From Streptomyces maremycinicus (GTDB lineage: Bacteria; Actinomycetota; Actinomycetes; Streptomycetales; Streptomycetaceae): a stretch of 64,000 bases of DNA. Below, piece by piece: positions 50,176-58,848 of the stretch. The first letter of the stretch is position 1. The number at the start of each line of letters is the position of its first letter. The translations under genes and the position numbers were made by a program. Under the pieces are notes generated by a model that saw only the letters and a list, made by a program, of their open reading frames with translations, had not been told where the DNA came from and searched no databases. Where the stretch lies: assembly GCF_001184025.1 (NCBI RefSeq), contig NZ_BBYG01000014.1, positions 124,001 to 188,000 on the forward strand, read 5' to 3'.

Positions 50176-52374
50176 ATGCAGGCTCGGACGGAACAGGGCC
50201 GGACGGCACGGAGGTGGGGGTCCACCCTCGACTCGGTGGTGGTGTACGCGCAGGGCGCGGTGTGCCGCCGCCTGGCCGCGGGCAACGTGCCGCCGGACGG
50301 CCGGGTGCGGGTGACGGGACTGCCCCGCTCGCTGGACCCGGGGTCCCTGCGCGCCCGCGTCGTCGGCACCGCCGGTGTGCGCGTCACGGAGGCACGGGTC
50401 GAGGTCGAGGCCGAACCGCTCGCCGAGGCCGCGCCCGACGCGCTGCGGCGCGAGGTGGAGCGCCTGATGGACGAGAGCGCGGCCGCGCGCGGCCGCCGGG
50501 ACCGGCACCTGAACCTGATCGAGGAGGTCAAGGCGCTGCGGCCGGTGCCGCCTGCCCGCAGGCGCGACGACCCGCACCGGCGCACGCCGGTCGACGCGTG
50601 GCTGGGGCTCGCCGAGTTCGTCGACGAGCGGCTGACCGGGCTGCACGCGCGCCTCGTCGAGCTGGAGGAGGCGCTGGGCCAGGCCGATCACGCGCTCTCC
50701 GTCGCCGCAGACCGGCTCGCCCGCGCCTCCACCGACGCACCGGCGGCACACGTGGAGACGACGGTCTCGGCGCTGCTGACCCTCGACGGCACCGGTGACG
50801 CCGAAGTGGAGCTGGAGTACGGCGTGCCGGGCGCGGTCTGGGTGCCGGCCTACCGCCTCACGCAGCGTCAGGGCGACAGCAGCGGCCGTCTCGTGCTGCG
50901 CGCCTCGGTGGCCCAGCGCACCGGCGAGGACTGGACCGGGGTGCGCATCGCCCTGGCCACCGCCGACCTACGGCGTCGTACCGACCTGCCCAGGCTCCGT
51001 TCCGTCCGGATCGGACGCCGTCAGCCCGCGCCGCTGCCGTCCGGCTGGCGCGAGCCGCCGACGGGCCTGGCCGACCTGTTCGCCGGGTACGACGCGGCAC
51101 CCGCCCGGTCCGCCGCGGCCGTCGCTCCCCCGGCCCCCGGAGGCTCCCCCGTGGCCATGGCGGCCGGAACCGCGCCCGGCCCGGTTCCGCCGGTGTACCC
51201 GACGCCACCGCAGAGCTACGACGAACAACTCGTCGGGGCAGCTCCGGGCTACGGCGAGTCCTACGCCGGGGCGGCCCCGGGTTACGGCGCGCCGCCCCCC
51301 GTGCCGCCGGACAGCGGCGTGTATCCCCAGCCCTTCGGTGGCGGCGCGAACCTGTCCGCGCAGTCGGCGCCGGTCCGGCCGGGCGGCATGCCGCGGGCCC
51401 GCAGCATGCCCCTCGCACCGGCCGCCGCCATGGGTCCCCCGGCTGCCGCCATGGCTCCCCCGGCCGCCGCCGCCCGGGCGGCGGCACCACCGCCGCCGGC
51501 ACCCGCGGCCCCCGGCGGCGCGGCACCGCAGCCGGCGGCGGGTCCGCCCCGGCCCAGCGGTGCCGAACTCGACTACACCGGCCTGGTGTTGTGCGGCCCC
51601 GACGAACAGGGCGGCCGCCGGGGCCGGCTGTTCGCGGACGCTCCCTTCGACCCGGTGGCGGCCGAGTACCGCCGCCGCGCCGAGGCGGTGACCGCTCTCC
51701 CGCTGCCCGGACACGCCGTGCGGCCGCGCGAGTCGGCAGGCTCCTTCGACCACCGTTTCGACGCCGTCGCCCGCGCCGACATCCCCTCGGACGGCACCTG
51801 GCACACCGTCACCGTCGGTGAGATCCCGGTCGGTCTGCGCACCGAGTACCTCTGCGTCCCGTCCGTGGAGCAGACCGTCTACGCGACGCTGGTGCTCTCC
51901 AACTCCACCGACCAGGCCCTGCTGGCCGGCCCGGTGGAGGTCACCGCCGGGGACGACTTCCTGCTGACCACCGCGCTGCCCACGCTGGCGCCCGGCGGTG
52001 AGCGCCGGGTGGGGCTCGGCCCGGCCCAGGGCATCCGGGTCACCCGTCGGACGAACGTGCACGAGTCGACGGCCGGGCTGCGCAACAACACCACCGTGCT
52101 CGACCACCGCGTCCACGTGGAGCTGGCCAACCAGCTCGGCGAGCCGGTCACCGTCGAGGTCCACGAGCGGGTCCCGGTCACCTCCGACGCGGACATCCGG
52201 ATCGAGGAACGGGCCGACTGGACGGCGCCCCAGGACGGCGCGGAGCGGCACACACCCGGCACCCGCGTCTGGCGGGTCGACCTGCCCGCCGGCGCCACCA
52301 CCGCCCTCGACGGCGGCTACGAGATCCGTATCGCGTCCGCCAAGACGCTGACCGGCGGAAACCGCAGGAGCTGA
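50176..52374 (+). CDS. MuiA-like protein with DUF4139 domain and Pro/Ala-rich insert
   Basis: 732-residue mucoidy-inhibitor (MuiA)-like protein. Residues 15-100 are the N-terminal domain (STLDSVVVYAQGAVCRRLAA, VRVTGLPRSLDPGSLRARVV); residues 100-190 are coiled coil. The DUF4139 part starts with VELEYGVPGAVWVPAYRLTQ and RTGEDWTGVRIALATADLRR. It is interrupted by a low-complexity insert at about residues 308-461 (repeated PGYG, PPAAAMAPP) and resumes at AELDYTGLVLCGP. No signal peptide is visible. GCGAGG precedes the ATG. The function is unknown. A shorter relative follows 8 bases downstream. Confidence 0.87.
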   Translation: MQARTEQGRTARRWGSTLDSVVVYAQGAVCRRLAAGNVPPDGRVRVTGLPRSLDPGSLRARVVGTAGVRVTEARVEVEAEPLAEAAPDALRREVERLMDESAAARGRRDRHLNLIEEVKALRPVPPARRRDDPHRRTPVDAWLGLAEFVDERLTGLHARLVELEEALGQADHALSVAADRLARASTDAPAAHVETTVSALLTLDGTGDAEVELEYGVPGAVWVPAYRLTQRQGDSSGRLVLRASVAQRTGEDWTGVRIALATADLRRRTDLPRLRSVRIGRRQPAPLPSGWREPPTGLADLFAGYDAAPARSAAAVAPPAPGGSPVAMAAGTAPGPVPPVYPTPPQSYDEQLVGAAPGYGESYAGAAPGYGAPPPVPPDSGVYPQPFGGGANLSAQSAPVRPGGMPRARSMPLAPAAAMGPPAAAMAPPAAAARAAAPPPPAPAAPGGAAPQPAAGPPRPSGAELDYTGLVLCGPDEQGGRRGRLFADAPFDPVAAEYRRRAEAVTALPLPGHAVRPRESAGSFDHRFDAVARADIPSDGTWHTVTVGEIPVGLRTEYLCVPSVEQTVYATLVLSNSTDQALLAGPVEVTAGDDFLLTTALPTLAPGGERRVGLGPAQGIRVTRRTNVHESTAGLRNNTTVLDHRVHVELANQLGEPVTVEVHERVPVTSDADIRIEERADWTAPQDGAERHTPGTRVWRVDLPAGATTALDGGYEIRIASAKTLTGGNRRS

Positions 52375-52382
52375 CACACCCC

Positions 52383-53942
52383 ATGTCCAAGGCACCGGAA
52401 CCGATCCCCGTACCCGTCACCGCCGTCACCTGTCTGGAGGACCGCGCCCAGATCGAGCGCACCACCGTGCTCGACCTCGGGGCGGGGGTCCAGAAGCTGC
52501 GTCTCGGGCCGGTCAGCGCGCTGGCCGTGGACCGTACGCTGCACGCCGAGCTGACCGCCGGACACCCGGCGAGCGTGCTCGACGCGCGGATCGTCCGCGG
52601 CTGGACGCCCCGCGGGCCGCGGCCCGCCGCCGACGACTCCGCCCTGCGCCACCGCGTGCACACCCTCGAAGAGGAACTGCTCTCCCAGCGGCGTCGGCGC
52701 GACCGGCTGCACGCCCGTCTCGACGCGCTGGGCCGCCTCGCCGCCGATCTGCTGCGGGAGATCGGCGAAGGCGCCGGCTCCGGAGAGACCGAAGGGCCGC
52801 GGTGGGCCCGGGAACTGGACCGGGTGGACGGGGAGCGCGACTCCCACGGCGAGCAACTGCGCACCGTGGAAGCGCGGCTGTCCGTCCTCGCCACCGAACT
52901 CGCCGAGACACGGCGCGCCTTGGAGCTCGCGGAGGAGCGGCCCGCCGAACTGGTCGCCCACATCGAACTCACCGTGGAGGCGACGGCCGCCGGGCCGGCC
53001 GGCCTGCGCCTCAGCCACCTCACGCCGTGCGCGTTGTGGCGGCCCGCCTACCGGGCCGTGCTCGACGGCGACTCCCTCACGCTGGAGACCGACGCGATGG
53101 TCTGGCAGCGCACCGGCGAGGACTGGTCCGACGTCCGGCTGACACTGTCGACGGCACGCTCGGCGCAGTCCACCGAGCCGCCCCGGCTGAGCGAGGACCG
53201 GCTGACGCTCCAGGACCGCACCTCGGCGGAGCGGCGCACCGTGGACGTCGAGCTGCGCGAGGAGGACATCGCCGATCTCGGTCCGGTACCGGTACTCGGT
53301 CTGCCGGGGCTGGACGACGGCGACGAGGTACGGGTGCTGAACTCCCCGGCGCCGGTCTCCGTGCCCTCGGACGGCCGCGCCCACCGGGTGCCGCTCTCCT
53401 CCTTCAGCACGACCGCGAGCCTCGAGTACTCCTGCGCACCCGAGCTGTCCCCGCTGGTCACTCAGGTGGCACGGTTCGACAACCGGTCCGGCCACGCGCT
53501 GCTCGCCGGGCCCGTCGACCTGATCCGCGGCAGCGGGTTCACCGGTCGCGGCACCCTGGACTTCACCGCTCCGCACGCGCCGGTCGAACTCGCCTACGGC
53601 AGCCGCGACGACCACCGGGTCGTCCGGCACACCGAGGAGACCCGCGACACCGCGACGCTCACCCAGCGGACCGTGGTCACCCGGACGGTCCGCCTGCACG
53701 TGTCCCGGTTCTCCACCCCCGGCGAACAGGGCGACCGGGTCGTCGTCCTGCGCGAAAGGATCCCGGTCTCCGAGGTCTCGGCGGTGGAGGTGCGGCTCCG
53801 CAAGGAGGCCTGCTCCCCGGCCCCCGACACGGTCGACGCCGATGGCATCGCCGTCTGGAGCGTGCCCCTGCCGCCCGGCGGCCGGCGCACGGTCACCCTG
53901 GTCTACGAGTTGTCGGCGAGCGCGAAGGTCGCCGGGCTCTGA
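52383..53942 (+). CDS. MuiA-like protein with DUF4139 domain, short form
   Basis: 519-residue relative of the preceding protein, with the same order of parts: N-terminal beta domain (VTAVTCLEDRAQIERTTVLD), coiled coil (residues 80-185), and DUF4139 (LTPCALWRPAYRAVLDG, RTGEDWSDVRLTLSTARSAQ, ARFDNRSGHALLAGPVDLI). The Pro/Ala-rich insert of its neighbour is missing. It starts 8 bases after the previous stop, with AGGAG inside the end of that gene. The pair probably forms a complex. The role is unknown; gram-negative relatives influence capsule production. Confidence 0.87.
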   Translation: MSKAPEPIPVPVTAVTCLEDRAQIERTTVLDLGAGVQKLRLGPVSALAVDRTLHAELTAGHPASVLDARIVRGWTPRGPRPAADDSALRHRVHTLEEELLSQRRRRDRLHARLDALGRLAADLLREIGEGAGSGETEGPRWARELDRVDGERDSHGEQLRTVEARLSVLATELAETRRALELAEERPAELVAHIELTVEATAAGPAGLRLSHLTPCALWRPAYRAVLDGDSLTLETDAMVWQRTGEDWSDVRLTLSTARSAQSTEPPRLSEDRLTLQDRTSAERRTVDVELREEDIADLGPVPVLGLPGLDDGDEVRVLNSPAPVSVPSDGRAHRVPLSSFSTTASLEYSCAPELSPLVTQVARFDNRSGHALLAGPVDLIRGSGFTGRGTLDFTAPHAPVELAYGSRDDHRVVRHTEETRDTATLTQRTVVTRTVRLHVSRFSTPGEQGDRVVVLRERIPVSEVSAVEVRLRKEACSPAPDTVDADGIAVWSVPLPPGGRRTVTLVYELSASAKVAGL

Positions 53943-54014
53943 GCCGCCGTCCCCAGATCGCTCCCGGCGGCCCGCCGCCCGCCCGTCGAACGGCACGGGC
54001 CGGGCGTCGCACGG

Positions 54015-54032
54015 CTCCGCCTCTCGGCGGAG
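54015..54032. terminator. Bidirectional hairpin between MuiA-like and LexA genes
   Basis: CTCCGCC (54015-54021), loop TCTC, GGCGGAG (54026-54032). It lies seven bases from the LexA stop and 72 bases after the MuiA-like stop. Confidence 0.65.
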
Positions 54033-54039
54033 GGCTGAC

Positions 54040-54711
54040 TCAGAGCAGGCGCAGGACTCCGACGACCTTTCCGAGGATCTGCGCCTGGTCGCCGCGGATC
54101 GGCGCGTAGGCCGGGTTGCGGGGCATGAGCCACACCTGTCCGTCCTGCCGTCGCAGCACCTTGACGGTGGCCTCGTCGTCCAGGAGCGCGGCGACGACGT
54201 CCCCGTGATCGGCGCTGTCCTGGCGTCGTACGGTCACGATGTCGCCGTCGCAGATCGCGGCGCCGATCATGGAGTCGCCGGAGACCGTCAGGGCGAACAG
54301 GTCGCCGTCGCCCACGACTTGGCGGGGCAGGGCGTAGACGTCCTCGACCATCTCCTCGGCGAGCAGCGGCGCGCCGGCCGCGATCCGCCCGACGAGCGGC
54401 ACGTCCACCCGGGTCTCGCTCCTGCCGCCCAGGTCGGGCGCCCACGAGGGGCGGACCCGGTAGGCGCGGGGACGCTGCGGATCCCGGTAGAGCACGCCCT
54501 TGCGTTCGAGGGCCATCAGCTGATGGGCGACCGAGGACGTGCTGGCGAGCTCCACGGCCCGGCCGATCTCCCGCATCGATGGCGGATAGCCCTGCCGCTC
54601 GACGGACTGCGTGATGTAGCGGACGATGGCCGACTGGCGGCTCGTCAGCTCTCCTTCGGCGGTCCGGGGACCGGGGGGACGGCCCCGGCGGGCGGACGCG
54701 GTGTTCTCCAT
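54040..54711 (-). CDS. lexA: LexA family repressor
   Basis: 223-residue repressor and self-cleaving serine protease. The DNA-binding wing has SRQSAIVRYITQSVERQGYP and PSMREIGRAVELASTSSVAH. The cleavage site is Ala-Gly in VGRIAAGAPLLAEE, the catalytic Ser is in TVSGDSMIGAAICDGD, and the Lys is in DDEATVKVLRR, so autoproteolysis should work. It is shorter at the N-terminus than the usual Streptomyces LexA and reads SGDSMIGAAI instead of VGDSMIEAAI, so it may be a second copy. GGAGG is 8 nt before the ATG at 54711. No strong SOS box was found upstream. Confidence 0.88.
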   Translation of the reverse strand: MENTASARRGRPPGPRTAEGELTSRQSAIVRYITQSVERQGYPPSMREIGRAVELASTSSVAHQLMALERKGVLYRDPQRPRAYRVRPSWAPDLGGRSETRVDVPLVGRIAAGAPLLAEEMVEDVYALPRQVVGDGDLFALTVSGDSMIGAAICDGDIVTVRRQDSADHGDVVAALLDDEATVKVLRRQDGQVWLMPRNPAYAPIRGDQAQILGKVVGVLRLL

Positions 54712-54744
54712 CCGGGGCACCTCCGTGCAAGATCGTTCGGAATG

Positions 54745-54774
54745 ACCCTAACCTGTCATCCCCCATAAATGGAA
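54745..54774 (-). promoter_or_regulatory. Promoter of the LexA family gene
   Basis: On the minus strand, TTCCAT (54769-54774) and TAGGGT (54745-54750) are separated by 18 bp. At the predicted start point the sequence GAACGATCTTGC (54727-54738) resembles half of an actinobacterial SOS box (GAAC-N4-GTTC) with two mismatches. Confidence 0.55.
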
Positions 54775-54782
54775 CACCTTAT

Positions 54783-54821
54783 CGAATTCCGGAGGCCCTG
54801 GACCCGGGATCCCGGAATTCG
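54783..54821 (-). terminator. Hairpin downstream of the threonine aldolase gene
   Basis: CGAATTCCGG (54783-54792) pairs perfectly with CCGGAATTCG (54812-54821) across a 19-base loop that is itself GC-rich. It separates the aldolase operon from the LexA promoter. Confidence 0.7.
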
Positions 54822-54849
54822 GCGGCGTCCCGCCGAGACCCCGGGCACG

Positions 54850-55908
54850 TCAGCCCGCGTGGCGGACGACATCCCGGAGCAGCTGGTCGACGTCCTCCGC
54901 GGTCGTGGCGAAGGAGGTGACGAAGCGGACGACGCCCGGCTCCCAGCGGTCGTGATAGAAGGCGTAACCGTCCGCCAGGAGCCCCTCGGTGACCTGTCGG
55001 GGCAGGCGGCAGAAGACGATGTTGGCGTCGGCGGCGCCGAGCAGTCCGACCCCGGGTACGGACTTCAGCCCTTCCCTGAGACGGACGGCCATGGCGCCCG
55101 CGCGGGCCGCGTTGCGCAGCCAGAGACCGTCGGCGAGGTAGGCGTCGAGCTGGGCGGTGTGGAAGCGCATCTTGGAGGCGAGCTGACCGGCGCGCTTGGC
55201 GCGGAAGGACAGTTCGGGGGTGAGGGAGCGGTCGAAGACCACGATCGCGTCGGCGGTCATCGTGCCGTTCTTGGTGGCCCCGAAGGACAGCAGGTCGACG
55301 CCCGCCCGCCAGGTCAGGTCGGCGGGAGCGCAGCCGAGTGCGGCGACGGCTCCGGCGAACCGGGCGCCGTCCATGTGCAGCCGCAGGCCCGTCTCCCCGG
55401 CGATCGAACCGAGGGCGCGGATCTCGTCGAGGGTGTAGACCGCGCCGGTCTCCGTGGCCTGGGTGACGCTCACCACCGAAGGCTCGACGCTGTGCACGTC
55501 CCCGGCCTTGTGCCGTGCGGCAGCGCGCAGTTCGTCGGGGTCGATCTTGCCGTCGTCGCCGCCGAGCGCCACGAGCTTGGCGCCCGCCGTGTAGAACTCG
55601 GGTGCCCCGCACTCGTCGTTGTTGATGTGGCTCTCGCGATGGCACAACACGCTCCCCCAGGGCGGCGTCAACGCGGCCAGGCTCAGCGCGTTCGCCGCGG
55701 ACCCCGTGGAGACCGGCAGCACGTCCACCTCGCGCTCGAAGATGTCGCTCAGACGGCGGCGGACCGCGGCCGTGCTGTCGTCGGCCCCGTAGGGCAGGGC
55801 CTGGCCGGAGGCCGCCCGGGCCACGGCCTCGATGATCTCCGGGGAGGTGCCGGCGGCGTTGTCGCTGCTGAAGACACGCGCGGTGGGGGCGGGAGCGGTG
55901 GTGCCCAT
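54850..55908 (-). CDS. Low-specificity threonine aldolase (PLP-dependent)
   Basis: 352-residue PLP enzyme of the beta-eliminating lyase/threonine aldolase family. Family blocks are FSSDNAAGTSPEIIEAV, YGADDSTAAVRRRLSDIF, LCHRESHINNDECGAPEF, GLRLHMDGARFAGAVAALG and the PLP Lys in LLSFGATKNGTMTADAIVVF. It would cleave threonine or similar beta-hydroxy amino acids to glycine and an aldehyde. The ATG at 55908 has AGGATTCC upstream. It lies 92 bases after the TetR gene on the same strand, so they may be cotranscribed. Confidence 0.92.
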   Translation of the reverse strand: MGTTAPAPTARVFSSDNAAGTSPEIIEAVARAASGQALPYGADDSTAAVRRRLSDIFEREVDVLPVSTGSAANALSLAALTPPWGSVLCHRESHINNDECGAPEFYTAGAKLVALGGDDGKIDPDELRAAARHKAGDVHSVEPSVVSVTQATETGAVYTLDEIRALGSIAGETGLRLHMDGARFAGAVAALGCAPADLTWRAGVDLLSFGATKNGTMTADAIVVFDRSLTPELSFRAKRAGQLASKMRFHTAQLDAYLADGLWLRNAARAGAMAVRLREGLKSVPGVGLLGAADANIVFCRLPRQVTEGLLADGYAFYHDRWEPGVVRFVTSFATTAEDVDQLLRDVVRHAG

Positions 55909-56000
55909 GACAGGAATCCTCGCTTTACGTCGACGGCTCGACGGGGCAGGGCGGCGGCGCGTCGTGCGGGACGGCCGGGGGAACGGGGGAACGGGGTGTG

Positions 56001-56660
56001 TCACAGGGCGCGGCGGCGCGGGTCCGCCGCCCGGATGAGCTGGTCCAGGGCGCCGTAGTAGACCTCGTCGTCGGTCACGGCGGACACGATCGCGGTCAGG
56101 CCGCCGGTCAGCGCCGGGAACTCACCCGGGTCCAGCGCGGCCAGCGCGGTGCGGGTCAGGGCCTGGGCGGACCTCGGGTCCCGGTGGTCGACGAAGCTCG
56201 CGCTGCCGAGGGTGAGCAGATACAGGCGCCGGTACGCGACGATCGCCTCCTCGGTGCTCATCCCGGCGGCGAGACTCGCCGCGATCTGCGGCTCGACCAG
56301 ACGGGCCAGCAAATTCGGGCCGAGCCAGGGCCGCGACCCGCGCAGGGCCAGCAGGCCCGGATGAGCCGCCAGCAGCCGGTACAGCGCGGTGAAGCGGGTC
56401 GCGGTGGCGGCCGCCCAGTCCGCGTCCGGGCCGACCTGCGGGAGCCGGGCGGCCAGATGGTCGGTGCACAGGTCCAGCAGTCCGGCCAGATCGGTGCAGC
56501 GGCGCTGGAGGGAGGCGAGGGAGATCTCCAGGCGGCCGGCCAGCGCCCGGAAGGTCAGGGCCTCCGGGCCGCCCTCGTCGATCAGCAACAGGGCGCACTC
56601 GGCGATACGGTCCGGCGTCGCACGGTCCAGCGAAGGAGAGTGACGGGGCATGCGGGTCAT
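56001..56660 (-). CDS. TetR family transcriptional regulator
   Basis: 219-residue regulator. The HTH is RIAECALLLIDEGGPEALTF followed by RALAGRLEISLASLQRRCTD, and the C-terminal ligand domain ends with AVTDDEVYYGALDQLIRAAD. Start MTRMPRH at 56660; the shorter start three codons later (56651) is possible. No clear Shine-Dalgarno sequence is present and a palindrome sits just upstream, so a leaderless transcript overlapping its own operator is likely. It is upstream of and probably controls the aldolase gene. Confidence 0.9.
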   Translation of the reverse strand: MTRMPRHSPSLDRATPDRIAECALLLIDEGGPEALTFRALAGRLEISLASLQRRCTDLAGLLDLCTDHLAARLPQVGPDADWAAATATRFTALYRLLAAHPGLLALRGSRPWLGPNLLARLVEPQIAASLAAGMSTEEAIVAYRRLYLLTLGSASFVDHRDPRSAQALTRTALAALDPGEFPALTGGLTAIVSAVTDDEVYYGALDQLIRAADPRRRAL

Positions 56661-56662
56661 CG

Positions 56663-56676
56663 TACGGTACGCCGTA
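56663..56676. promoter_or_regulatory. Candidate TetR operator
   Basis: TACGGTACGCCGTA: 5-bp inverted arms TACGG/CCGTA flanking a 4-base centre, immediately before the TetR start codon. Autoregulation is inferred. Confidence 0.5.
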
Positions 56677-56702
56677 TCGCGGGGATGCCGACCCTGACGC
56701 AC

Positions 56703-57275
56703 GGGCGTCCGCCCGCCAACCGGAATGCCGAGTTGGCGGGATGCCGGGATGCCCGGGTGCCCGGGTGCCGGGATTTCGGATCACCGCACCGCCGCACCAC
56801 CACCGCCGGATCGCCGGCCGCCACCGCCAGAACGCCGCACCGCCGTACCGCCGCACAAGGCGGGGGCACGACAGGAACGGCCCGTCGGCGACCGCAGCCG
56901 CGTGCGACATCAGGACGGCCGCTCGTTCGCAATGCCGGAGCGATTCGAGGCCGGCCGCCGGACAGAACCGATGACCACCAGGCAGACCGGATCACCACGC
57001 GAAGCCGACCGCCGGGCAGAGCGGACGAGCGGGGCGGAGCCGCCGGGCAGAGCAGAGGGCCGGGGCGGAGCCGACCGCCGGGCAGAGCACTTGACCGGGG
57101 CAGAGGTGGCCGCCAGGCGGAGCCCAACGCCGGGCAGGCCGGCCGCCAGGCAGAGCAGACGGCCGGGCAAAGGGGGCCGGGGCCGCCCGGGACGGACTCA
57201 CCGGCGATGTGTCGGTACGCGGCCCCGCCGCAGCCCGGCGTCCGGCGTCAGACGCCGGTGCGTGCGGCCCGACGC
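56703..57275. other. GC-rich repetitive intergenic region
   Basis: 573 bases without a supported gene. The left part has runs such as GGGATGCCCGGGTGCCCGGGTG and CCGCACCGCCG; the right part is the CCGCCGGGCAGAGC repeat array. Open frames here read as simple-repeat sequence, not as a protein family. Confidence 0.6.
57004..57180. repeat. Degenerate 33-36-bp repeat array (core CCGCCGGGCAGAGC)
   Basis: The core (C/G)CCGCCGGGCAGAGC occurs near 57009, 57040 and 57075, with degraded copies (CCGCCAGGCGGAGC, CCGCCAGGCAGAGC) near 57110 and 57145. Confidence 0.75.
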
Positions 57276-57629
57276 TCACTCGGCGTCGGCGGCGCCGTCC
57301 TCCCGCAGAAGCAGGTCGAGCAGCCCCGGAAAGCGCTCCTCGAACTCCTCACGGCGCAGCCGGTTGACCCGTCTCGGCCCCTCGTCGCGCTGTTCGACCA
57401 GACCGGCGCCGCGCAGGACCGAGAAGTGGTGACTGAGCGCGGCCTTGCCGACGGGCACGTCGAAGCTGCCGCAGCTGCGCGTCCAGTCGGCCGAGCCCGC
57501 CAGCTCACGGATCAGTGTGATGCGCACGGGATCGGACACCGCGGACAGCGCCGTCAGCACGGACACCTCCTCGGGATCCGTGTGCACCGGCGCCGCACGG
57601 TGGCCACCGCCCGCAGCCTGGTTCGCCAT
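57276..57629 (-). CDS. ArsR family transcriptional regulator
   Basis: 117-residue winged-helix repressor. Blocks are LTALSAVSDPVRITLIREL, VGKAALSHHFSVLRGAGLVE and QRDEGPRRVNRLRREEFE. No ArsR-type metal Cys pair is visible, so it may sense a non-metal ligand or oxidation (one Cys, in RSCGSFDVP). AGGAGGGG lies 4 nt before the ATG at 57629. It is divergent from the quinone oxidoreductase gene, and AGTGTTC sites fill the space between. Confidence 0.88.
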   Translation of the reverse strand: MANQAAGGGHRAAPVHTDPEEVSVLTALSAVSDPVRITLIRELAGSADWTRSCGSFDVPVGKAALSHHFSVLRGAGLVEQRDEGPRRVNRLRREEFEERFPGLLDLLLREDGAADAE

Positions 57630-57691
57630 GCCCCTCCTGCCCCAACGTCTGCCGGGCGGGACACCTCGCGGAGCGTCCCGGCCGGTTGCCG

Positions 57692-57742
57692 AGTGTTCGA
57701 TGGATATCTTACAGTCCCAGTGTTCGCTTTCCATTGAACACT
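57692..57742. promoter_or_regulatory. Candidate ArsR operators (AGTGTTC sites)
   Basis: AGTGTTC at 57719-57725 and its inverse GAACACT at 57736-57742 form a 7-bp inverted repeat with a 10-base gap. A third AGTGTTC lies at 57692-57698. They are located between the divergent ArsR and oxidoreductase genes. Confidence 0.7.
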
Positions 57743-57766
57743 CATCGAGAGGTGCGGTGATCCGTC

Positions 57767-58747
57767 ATGCGCGCGGTCGAGTTCCAGGAGTACGGCGCCC
57801 CCGAGGTGCTGGAGATCGTCACGGCCGGGATCCCCGAGCCGGGGCCGGGCCAGGTCACCGTCGAGGCCGCCTACGTCGGCGTGAACTTCGCCGACCTCAA
57901 GGCGCGCGCCGAGGGATACCGGGTGCGGTCGCTGCCGTTCCGGCCCGGCCTCGAGGTGTCCGGACGGATCCGGGCCGTCGGCGACGGCGTCCCGGGACTG
58001 CGGCCGGGGCAGGAGGTCGCCGCCCTGGTCGACGGCGGAGCCTATGCGGAGGTGGTCCTCGCCGACGCCGTCACCGTCTTCCCGCTCCCCGAGGGCCTGG
58101 ACCTGCGCACCGCCGCCACCCTGCCCACCGTGGTGCCGACCGCCTACGCCCTGCTCCACGAGGTGGGGCGGCTGCGGGCCGGCGAGAGCGTGCTGGTGCA
58201 GGGCGCGGCCGGCGGCGTCGGCACGGTGGCCGGTCAGCTGGCACGGGCGGCGGGCGCCGGGGCGGTGTACGGCGTGGTGTCGTCCGCGGCGAAGGCCGAG
58301 CACGCCCTCGCGCACGGCTACGACGAGGTGTTCACCGGCGACAGGTTCGCCGCCGACGTCCGCCGCGCCACCGGCGGCAAGGGGGTCGACCTGGTGCTCG
58401 ACCCGGTGGGCGGCGACACGCTGCGCCGAGGCCTCGACACACTGGCCGTCTTCGGCCGACTGGTGTCCTTCGGCAACGCGAGCGGCGCCGAGCCGTGGCA
58501 GGTGGGACAGCCCGAGCTGTACGCGCAGGGCCGTTCGGTCGGCGGTTTCTCCGTCCTGGGGCTCGCCCGGAGCGCGCCCGACGCGCTGCGCGCCCTCGCC
58601 GAGCGCGCCTTCCGTACGGTCTCCGACGGCACCGTGAGCCTCCCCGTCACCGCCGAGTTCCCGCTGGCGGACGCGGCCGAGGCGCACCGGCTGATGGGCG
58701 GGCGCACGTCGACGGGGAAGCTGCTGCTGCGCGTCGCCGACCGCTGA
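57767..58747 (+). CDS. NADPH:quinone oxidoreductase (zinc-independent MDR family)
   Basis: 326-residue medium-chain reductase. Family blocks are MRAVEFQEYGAPEVLEIV, AAYVGVNFADLKARAEGYR, FRPGLEVSGRIRAVGDGV and the NADP loop VLVQGAAGGVGTVAGQLAR. The catalytic zinc ligands of alcohol dehydrogenases are absent. GAGAGG precedes the ATG. Its divergent ArsR neighbour and the AGTGTTC sites suggest induction by quinones or electrophiles. Confidence 0.93.
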   Translation: MRAVEFQEYGAPEVLEIVTAGIPEPGPGQVTVEAAYVGVNFADLKARAEGYRVRSLPFRPGLEVSGRIRAVGDGVPGLRPGQEVAALVDGGAYAEVVLADAVTVFPLPEGLDLRTAATLPTVVPTAYALLHEVGRLRAGESVLVQGAAGGVGTVAGQLARAAGAGAVYGVVSSAAKAEHALAHGYDEVFTGDRFAADVRRATGGKGVDLVLDPVGGDTLRRGLDTLAVFGRLVSFGNASGAEPWQVGQPELYAQGRSVGGFSVLGLARSAPDALRALAERAFRTVSDGTVSLPVTAEFPLADAAEAHRLMGGRTSTGKLLLRVADR

Positions 58748-58848
58748 CGGGCGCCGCACGTGCCGCCTGCCGTGGGTGCCCGGGACGCACAGGAGTCGCA
58801 CATCTGTACTGATAAGTGCTGAATATCCCCTGACGGGGTTTCCGCCAG

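Noticed and set aside
54727..54738. SOS box upstream of the LexA gene
   Set aside because: Only GTTC of the GAAC-N4-GTTC motif is exact; the other arm has two mismatches, so it is mentioned but not called as an operator.
57004..57180. Possible CRISPR array
   Set aside because: Units are degenerate, spacers are similar to each other and no cas genes are present; it is a simple GC-rich repeat.
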